The notes below the pieces were generated by a model. That model worked only from the letters and a program-made list of their open reading frames with translations. It was not told the DNA's origin and did no database searches. Position numbers and translations under genes: made by a program. DNA of 64,000 bases, taken from positions 1 to 64,000 of the forward strand of contig JADNYJ010000204.1 of assembly GCA_015501075.1 (NCBI GenBank), given 5' to 3'. Shown piece after piece: positions 57,336 through 64,000 of this stretch. The stretch's first letter is position 1, and each line of letters opens with the position of its first letter. This DNA is from Gymnopilus junonius. Lineage: Eukaryota > Basidiomycota > Agaricomycetes > Agaricales > Galerinaceae.

Positions 57336-59849
57336 ATGCGACGACTTACCAACGAGCAGGAGTCTTTTGCCATGGTCAACCCTGGAGCATTTCGAGGGGC
57401 GCGGAAGGTATTCCTCATGGGCGAGAAAGACACATACAGCCAGGCAGTCGAAGATGGTTATGTTGTGGAGGCTGTATCTAAAATTCAGTGCCGTTACTTC
57501 AAGAGATTCCCCATTGACTTACCTGAGGAAGAAGACCCAACTCCAGAGCAATTGGCTGCCATAGACGATGATGAGATCGAGCCCGATTTTCAGGAGCCAG
57601 ATGCAGAAAAGATGACGATGGAAGAATATGTGGCAGAGATGGAAAAGTTGGGAAGCAGGCAAAGGAAGATTGCCTTTAAAAGAGGTGTGAGTGAGAATGG
57701 CGAGCATAGCATGCGTGAGACCTGTCGCTGACAATTAGACACCAGCAAATCAAGCGTTGGCTTGCTTATCAACACATGAAAGACCATGACGTCGACTCTA
57801 AAGCTAATGGGGCACATAACCCTTATGGTGCTCTCCTCTACAAACTCACCGGAAAGGAATTCGTAAGGCCGAGAGCGAAGACTGCGTGCAATGTCTGGCG
57901 TAAAACTCAACGAGCGGAAATCGAAGCAAAGGTCAAAGCTTTAGCTGCTGAGAAGTCCATCGGAAAGTCAGGTCTGGCAGCACTGCGGAACAAGGTTGTG
58001 AAAGATATGTTCAATTGACTGCCAGAAGAAACGCGGAGAAAGTGGTGATCCACAGCAGAACAGGAGTCAGGTGTGGCTCAGAAAGCATGGGAGGAGGAAG
58101 TGTCGAATCCAGCATCAAAAGCTCCTCAAGACCATCAAAGGTCTGTTCTATCTCTATTTCTCATCACCTAACACCCAATAAACTTCTTCCTGTAGGTGCA
58201 TCTTGGGCTTAATACGATTTATGCATCCCATTTTGGATCTTATCTGCAAGGCGACTGGTTGGAAGGCTTCCTTTATTGCAGGAGGGCCAGAGCCCGCTCA
58301 CGAAGGCAAACTCAACATCATAAGGTAAGGACTACACTCGAAGAGTATGCCGATGTCATTGAACTTTACCTTTCCAGTGTCCATTCTGGAATGACGACCG
58401 GTAACATTCCTTTGGATTTCAGTACCCTGGAGCGCGAAGGATACAAGAAACACTTTCTTCCCATGTATGGTCGCTTCCTGAAGAAGTGCTATTGTAAGTC
58501 TAGACTTTTCTTTTCTATTTTCTTCCTGACAGTAGTCTACGGCAGCTATAGAAGAGTGTCATTCCCATGCGCTGCAGCCTGAGGAAAGTCTATCACTGGA
58601 AGCCAGTGGTATTGAAGGAGAAGGTGCCGAATTATTTTCAGTAGATGCTCTCGTCGACGCCGATTCAGTACCCTCATCAGCTCAAGAAACACCGGCCCAA
58701 CTTCAGCAAGGTTTAGAAAGCAAACGGTCACTCCCACCATGTGTTTCGACACCGACATCACAAGATAATTTACCTTGCCCCTCACCTATTGCCTTGGATC
58801 CTTCCTCTCTTCCTCCAGCTATCACTCCGTCTCTTACACCTTCACGGCCCAACACCCCTGTACCTTCAGTTCCACCATCACAACCACAGTCCCCCCCTCC
58901 CTCCCCTCCAGGCTCACCTCAGCATTCATTCGCACCACCACGGCTCAACTCCCCTGCACCTTCAATTCCTCCATCACCACCACATTCGCCCCCTCCCTCT
59001 CCTCCTGGCTCCCCTCGCCTTTCTCCCAAACTGCATCATCCATCATCTTCTGTGAATGCAACATCGTCGGAGTCGCTCCCATCTTCATTGAGAAACACAT
59101 CGGTCTCAGAGTCAGAACCGCCATCGTCCAGCAATGATACACTACTGTCTAAAGAGGCGTCATCTTCAGGAAGCACCAGTATATCACAGGGCCGCAGATC
59201 CAGTAAGCGGCGCCGATCCGTCGCTGCTGACATGGATTCAGAATCTCTGCCAGTCAAGAAAGGAAGACCAACTATGCGATCGAGAGCAGCTAAAGCTGTA
59301 GACAGTTCGGCTGAGGGTTCTGATGTTCAACTGACCATTTCTTCTGTCACAGCTAGTTCAGATGCGCCGGCGTGGTTCAAGAGCACTCTCTTAATGCTGC
59401 AAAGTCAGGGGATGGATCAAGACCATCATTGGATGAATCTCGTGAGGAAATGGGCTGCATTTGAGGTTCGGGAGGGCTATGAGGAGGCTGCGAGGCTTTC
59501 ATCTAACTCTTGACCTGACATGATAAGCTCGTGGATACAGCGAAGGCGTTCTCCGACATTTCACCCCAAGATCGATCTCTCTCAATATCCGAAGCGCTAC
59601 ATGAAATGGTGGATTGCTGTTCAACCTGAATGGCGGAGATCAAACGACGAGATTAACTTCAATAAAGTTGAAGGGGATTGGGAGGAGCTGAGGAAGCCTG
59701 GGCTAAACGGTGTCGTGAGTGTTCTCGTTGGTCTTTTCTACTGGGGCTGCACCATCAAGGATGGTCCAGAAGGCGGCAAAGGCGAGTGGGAATTGGGAGT
59801 CAAGGACTGCTTTGTGGCCCTCACGCAGCTCATGAGCTCTGCTGCCTAG
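57336..59849 (+). pseudogene. Large protein of unknown function (transposon cargo 3), two in-frame TGA
   Basis: Exons 57336-57686, 57746-58140, 58196-58324, 58378-58493 and 58546-59849 total 765 codons in frame. Landmarks: MVNPGAFRGARKVFLMGEKD; QIKRWLAYQHMKDHD; YKLTGKEFVRPRAKTACNVW; a conserved-looking IAGGPEP...GKLNII...SVHSG block split by introns; YGRFLKKCY; a long Pro/Ser-rich linker; a possible nuclear signal KKGRPTMRSR; and a Trp-rich end (SSWIQRRRSP, YMKWWIAVQPEWR, GLFYWGC). I recall uncharacterised proteins of this build scattered through Agaricomycete genomes. TGA at 58016 (codon 208) and 59511 (codon 653) interrupt it; both could be former CGA. No other damage. Start ATG 57336, or 57372. 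Confidence 0.75.
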
Positions 59850-60633
59850 ACTTTCCTCGTAACTATCCACCCTTTGTATTAAATAGCCTAGTTCGACGTA
59901 TTCACTTTTCATAATGATAATACTTATTTGCTCTTGGAAGAGGGAGAATGATCCGAATCCGGTAAGTATGGCGGGAAGCGTACACAGAACAAAGGTTTGC
60001 AAATTTATGGCGCATCTCGTTGGGTTTTTATAACAAATTTTATACCATTAGATTCAGAAAAACAAGGAGAACACATCTATTTCATTAATTTCACAAGGGA
60101 TGGATGCTGTCGAGGAGGAGGGTGCATGCAAGATATGAATCTATTTTTGGATAGCCATGGGAACTCGATCCTGATGAGAGGTGAAGCAGCCAGATATCTT
60201 TCACTAACTTTGCTCCCATTCCCCTGCCTTTCCTCGGATGAAAAGTATATCAATTTGTTTGGAATAATGTCTAGAATACATATATGTAGTAATTACTGGA
60301 CGGGACAAACGGTAAAGCTAACCAGCGCAAGTAGAACGTATGAATCTATTTTTAACAGAACCTGGGAACCTGCCGCATGGTGGTCTACTGCTATTCAAAG
60401 AGGTGGTCCAGGGCACAGATTCAATGCTGCCTCTTTTACACCGAATAAATGAGTATATAGTATGCTAAATATGAGTAGTATCTAGGTTAAAGTTGCCAAA
60501 CTCAGCAATAAACAGGGAGGCGTCAGATTCTAAGGTGCCCAATGCGCAAGCGATGGCGTGGGTACCCATCATTTGTAGTACATAGTATGGAAGCACCTAC
60601 ATAATTCGGATCGGCAAAGGGCCCGAAGCCAGG
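59850..60633. other. Non-coding right part of the TIR element
   Basis: AT-rich; no gene recognised between cargo gene 3 and the right TIR. Confidence 0.5.
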
Positions 60634-61088
60634 AATCCATTTTCGGATACGGGATAATTGGTCCGAGGTGCCTGGCACACAAATTCGGCTCGGAGATACC
60701 AGGAATTAAAAATAGTACCCCGGAACCAGCAATGGAACGGACATCAAATCTATGACATCACGGAATTGATGCTGTCCCGAAATAATACAGGTTTATCCAA
60801 ACCCATCCCCTGCCATCCACCTCGTCCCGCCCTCCCTGGGGCGCGCAAACACCTGGTATAGGTACAGAAAAATGAGGAGAACCCGCCAGATTTATCCGCG
60901 CCCCGAACAGCGCCCCAACGATGAGCTAAAGCCCAAACAATGCCCAGGCATTAAATCTGTGCAATGGGCAGGCATTGTTTACATAACCCAGGCAGTGCAC
61001 AGCCATAGGTGGGCAGTTGCCCAGATAGATGTATCACCTAAGTTGGGTAGTTACCCAGGATTCATGTATCAGGTAGCAGCTACAGGTG
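60634..61088 (-). repeat. Right terminal inverted repeat
   Basis: Reverse complement begins CACCTGTAGCTGCTA and follows the left arm to its inner end (CCGAAAAYGGATT). The outer 30 bp are less conserved than the interior, apart from the TAGCTG core. Confidence 0.95.
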
Positions 61089-61095
61089 CAACATA
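61089..61095 (+). repeat. Right target-site duplication CAACATA
   Basis: Second copy of the 7-bp duplication flanking the TIR element, in the reverse transcriptase gene of the copia element. Confidence 0.92.
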
Positions 61096-64000
61096 ACACT
61101 GCTTGAACCCCAACTTCTCCATGATCTCCACCATCCACTGATACCACCGCCGCCCCGACTGCTTCAGGCTGTACAAGGTCTTGACAAGATGGCAAACTTT
61201 GCCAGGGATCGCAAATCCAGGAGGTTGACGCATGAAGATAACCTCGTCAGAGGTAAGTACTCCATTCAAGTATGCGCCCTTGATGTCTATCTGATGCATT
61301 TCATAGTCCTCCGCAGCTCCAATCACCAAAACGGCTCGGATCGATGACAAATGTGCTACAGGCGCAAAGGTGTTGAAGTAGTCGACGCCTGGCACTTGCA
61401 AGAACCCTTGGGCGACAAGTCTTGCCTTGTATTGAATGACATTCCCAGCGGCGTCCTTCTTCGCTTTGAAAACCCACTTAGAGCCGATGATGTTGGCTCC
61501 TGAAGGTGTGTCAATGAGTTCCCAAGTTCCTGCATCTCTCAAAACTGCTAATTCCTCCTGTATAGCCTTGTCCCATAGTGGCCAATCCGACTGCTTTCTG
61601 GCATCAATGATATTTCGTGGCTCGAGCACCTCAGTTTGGCTAATCTCGGCTGCCAACGCATGCTCGTCATCCCATTCCACTAGCAAAACCCAGTCCGCAT
61701 GCCCTTCATCTTCAATAAGGGGTTCCATGGATTTATCGGCTGGCAACTGTACCCCAATGGTAATTTTAGGGTCATTGGGAAAATGTGAAGCCACAGCGTG
61801 GCCTTCCAAGATGTCTGTGAGTTTCTTGGTAGGTCACCTGATACATTTCGAGGGAAGTGGCAGTTCTTGTTCTGATGCAGATTCATCAGAAGGGGGGTCA
61901 GGTGGAGCAGACGGCATGGTGGGATCATCCTCAAGGCTCGGAGAATTGGATGAAGATTTCAAATTGACAACAGGTGTGTCAGATTTCATTTCAATAAATT
62001 CCCAATCCTCCCCTTTGAGACGAGAAGCTGATGCTCCTGTCTTGTCATGATAGACATTGTGCTCCATGGCCACAGTTCGTGTGTCTGGCCAATAAACACG
62101 GACTCCCCTAGATTCATCAGAAACTCCCATCCATTGCCCTTCTTGGACATGGCCACCAAGCTTGTCTCCACCCTCTATGCATACCCACACTTTCTCTCCC
62201 CATTCGCATACCTCACTGATGTCTGGTTTCTTCCCAAACATGGCCTCAAATGGTGTCATCCATCGACGGCCTTTGTCATTGTATGATTCATCAGCCAGAT
62301 GACATGGCAAGCCGCCTCACCCCAGAGAGCTCGCGGAAGACCACTGGCATGCAAAAGAGCATGTATACGCTCGACAACGGTCCTATTGCATCGTTCCGCA
62401 ACTCCATTATGCTGAGGGGTATCATGAACGGTGAGTTTCGCCTCGTTCCTTTGGCTCTGAGATGGGAACTGAATTCCGTAGACAGGTATTCGCCACCCAT
62501 CCATATGAAGGATCTTGATGGGTATGTCAAGTTGGGTTTTAACCCATGCTTCGTACTCCTTGTAGGATCCAAATGCTTGATCCTTGGTGCACAAGAGGTA
62601 AACGGTCATGAAGTGCATTTTATCATCCGTGTAAGTGATATAATAACACTTTCCACCTTTAGATTCCACCGGCGCTGGTCCCCACAAGTCGCTATGCACC
62701 TCGCCCCCAAATTCCTTCACCCTCTCGCCACTCCTCACTTTCTGAATCGGCTTTGCGTGGCTTTGGCATAAACACATGACTCGCAGAAGGATGGTACTCC
62801 TTCCGGTGAGTCTTCCAAGCGCACGCCTGTCACGAAACCTTGGCTAACAAGCCGATGAGCAACGTCAGGGGAAATATGCCCCATACAGCAGTGAAGCTGG
62901 TCCAGAGTAATTTCCTCCACAGCTAAATCTGCCGTCTCGACCTCATGCTCAACTCGGTAAAGTCCCTTTTTGTTCTTAGGAACTTCGCCCAAATGCTCAC
63001 CACCTGGTGCTTTGATAGAGCATTTCCCATCCCCGAACGTCAAGACAAAACCTTGGGCATCAAGGCTACCCACAGAAACAAGGGTATAGCCAACTTCGGG
63101 AGAATACAGCACCTCAGTTAGGTGCAGCTTCGAGGTGTCAAGGCCATTAGGTATGTCAACAATGAGCTTGCCTTTGCCCGTTGCACTGAACTTCTGTTTG
63201 TTAGCAGCGCGGAACGGCTTGGGCGGGATATCCTCAAAATTAAGAAGATCATCGCAATATGGGGATATGTGCTTCGTGCACCCTGAATCGTAAAGCTCAA
63301 TCCGAGCAGTCGGTTCCTCCTTGACAAGATGCTCACCCACGAAGGCTAATTCCTCACTGACATATTCCTGTTCAGGAAATATTTCTCCATCCAGTAAGTC
63401 TGAATTCCAAGCCTCATCATTGAAATTGTTGATGTCATCCCCTAGCTCCGAATACCTGTCCTCATCCTCGTCCTCAGGGTTATCCATGTACTCCAACCCT
63501 TCATCCTCACCATCAGATACCGAATTGCTCGTCGTTTGAAGACCGGGCATTGAGTCTACATCATCAGATTCTGCGGTTGTGTCAGAGGGTGCCTGTTGGC
63601 TTGGCATGAAGTCTAAGCTCATTCGGTGGTGTCTGAATCGATGCTTTCCATCTCCCATGCCCCTTCCTCCTCGGAATCCAAATCGGTAACAGCAGCCACA
63701 TTGGCAATGCAGACGTACTAGGTGAGTTGTCCTTTTTGGGCTGTTTCGTGGATTTGGCAGGCTTAGGACATTTATCTTTAAAGTGCCCAGCCTGCCGCAA
63801 TTCCAGCAAACCCCATGAGGCTTTCGAAAAGCCGCCTTCCCTTTAGATTTAGAGGAACTACCGGCAGCTGACAAGGCCTTCCTTGGTGTCATCCTTTGCT
63901 TTTCCAGCAGCATGATGAGAGTGCTGGTTAACAGAGCACTCGTATTCCTCCGAAATGGCAGAAATGAGTGAGTCGGGAGGTATGGTTTTGTTGGTAGAAT
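61096..64000 (-). pseudogene. Ty1/copia Gag-Pol, N-terminal and central part, decayed
   Basis: Reads leftward from the window edge. Gag zinc knuckle, CWNC with GHFKDKC in the next frame (about 63765-63815). Protease with the DSG active site (ELYDSGCTKHISPY, about 63255-63300). Pre-integrase HCC..H and CESC. Integrase core (VHSDLWGP, YYITYTDD, TPQHNGVAERCNRTVVERI). Then a linker and reverse transcriptase (WDKAIQEELAVLRDAGTWEL, GSKWVFKAKKD, YKARLVAQGF, YFNTFAPVAHLSSIR, QIDIKGAYLNG, LYSLKQSGRRWYQ), cut at FKQCY by the TIR element. Breaks: single-base losses at the zinc knuckle, near 62735, and near 62272; two compensating shifts in the integrase; TGA at 61834-61836. The 5' end and 5' LTR lie beyond the window. 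Confidence 0.95.

Larger units (their letters stand above)
49917..61088. mobile_element. 11,172-bp TIR DNA transposon (KDZ-related) inserted in copia RT
   Basis: Bounded by about 455-bp terminal inverted repeats and a 7-bp target duplication. Inside, from the left: a pair of diverged 206-bp subterminal repeats, an internally deleted KDZ transposase gene (52139-53330, minus), a short inverted KDZ scrap (53551-53645), a small gene (54257-54805, plus), a 460-codon gene (55121-56603, minus) and a 764-codon gene (57336-59849, plus, two TGA). The transposase remnant makes a KDZ (Kyakuja/Dileera/Zisupton) origin likely. KDZ elements are reported to make 8-bp duplications, so 7 exact bases is close but not identical. 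As read it cannot encode a full transposase and must be immobile or mobilised in trans. Confidence 0.9.

Noticed and set aside
4914..59513. In-frame TGA read as recoding (selenocysteine or programmed readthrough)
   Set aside because: These fungi lack selenoprotein machinery as far as known, no structured element was seen, and the positions match conserved Arg codons.

Overview
The window looks like nuclear DNA of a basidiomycete mushroom-type fungus (Agaricomycetes). Introns are short (about 46-130 nt, GT-AG with occasional CTAAT/CTAAC branch sites). Plavaka and KDZ DNA transposons, a Ty1/copia element and a large F-box family are present. The housekeeping genes (HSP10, a Mup1-like amino-acid permease, a DHA2-type MFS transporter, a relic phosphatidylserine decarboxylase) read as fungal. 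The species cannot be named from the sequence. All exon models were built by hand from splice signals and reading-frame arithmetic.

Left part (1-11 kb): a decayed Plavaka (CACTA-like) transposon whose 1,312-codon transposase gene (2962-7254) is head-to-head with a minus-strand DUF6698-like gene; both ends carry arrays of short CATTGCAA/CATTACAAG-like words. About 4 kb without a recognisable gene follow. Then come a broken phosphatidylserine decarboxylase copy (11.5-12.5 kb), a small ASCH-like protein gene and an F-box gene.

Middle (16-46.8 kb): an 11-exon MFS transporter with a frameshifted tail; HSP10; a 9-exon Mup1-like permease; a secreted Ser/Thr-rich protein; a coiled-coil gene; and two copies of a PX-PH module resembling part of a Bem3-type RhoGAP, 4 kb apart in direct orientation. 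Interspersed are ten F-box loci, of which six are intact or nearly so and four are relics. One intact F-box gene (27065-29995, minus) carries a Gln/His/Pro/Asn-rich insert of several hundred residues and a C-terminus made of a 9-bp minisatellite.

Right part (47-64 kb): a nested transposon structure. A Ty1/copia element on the minus strand (putative 3' LTR near 48.4-48.9 kb; Gag-Pol running past the right edge) is split inside its reverse transcriptase by an 11,172-bp element (49917-61088). That element has about 455-bp terminal inverted repeats and a 7-bp target duplication. It carries an internally deleted KDZ transposase gene plus three further genes of unknown function, with fully consistent exon frames. 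Seven in-frame stops across the three transposons are all TGA at positions that fit CGA (Arg). The two TIRs differ, by eye, by 12 transitions, 10 of them at CpG. Together these point to CpG-directed C-to-T decay of transposon DNA in this genome.
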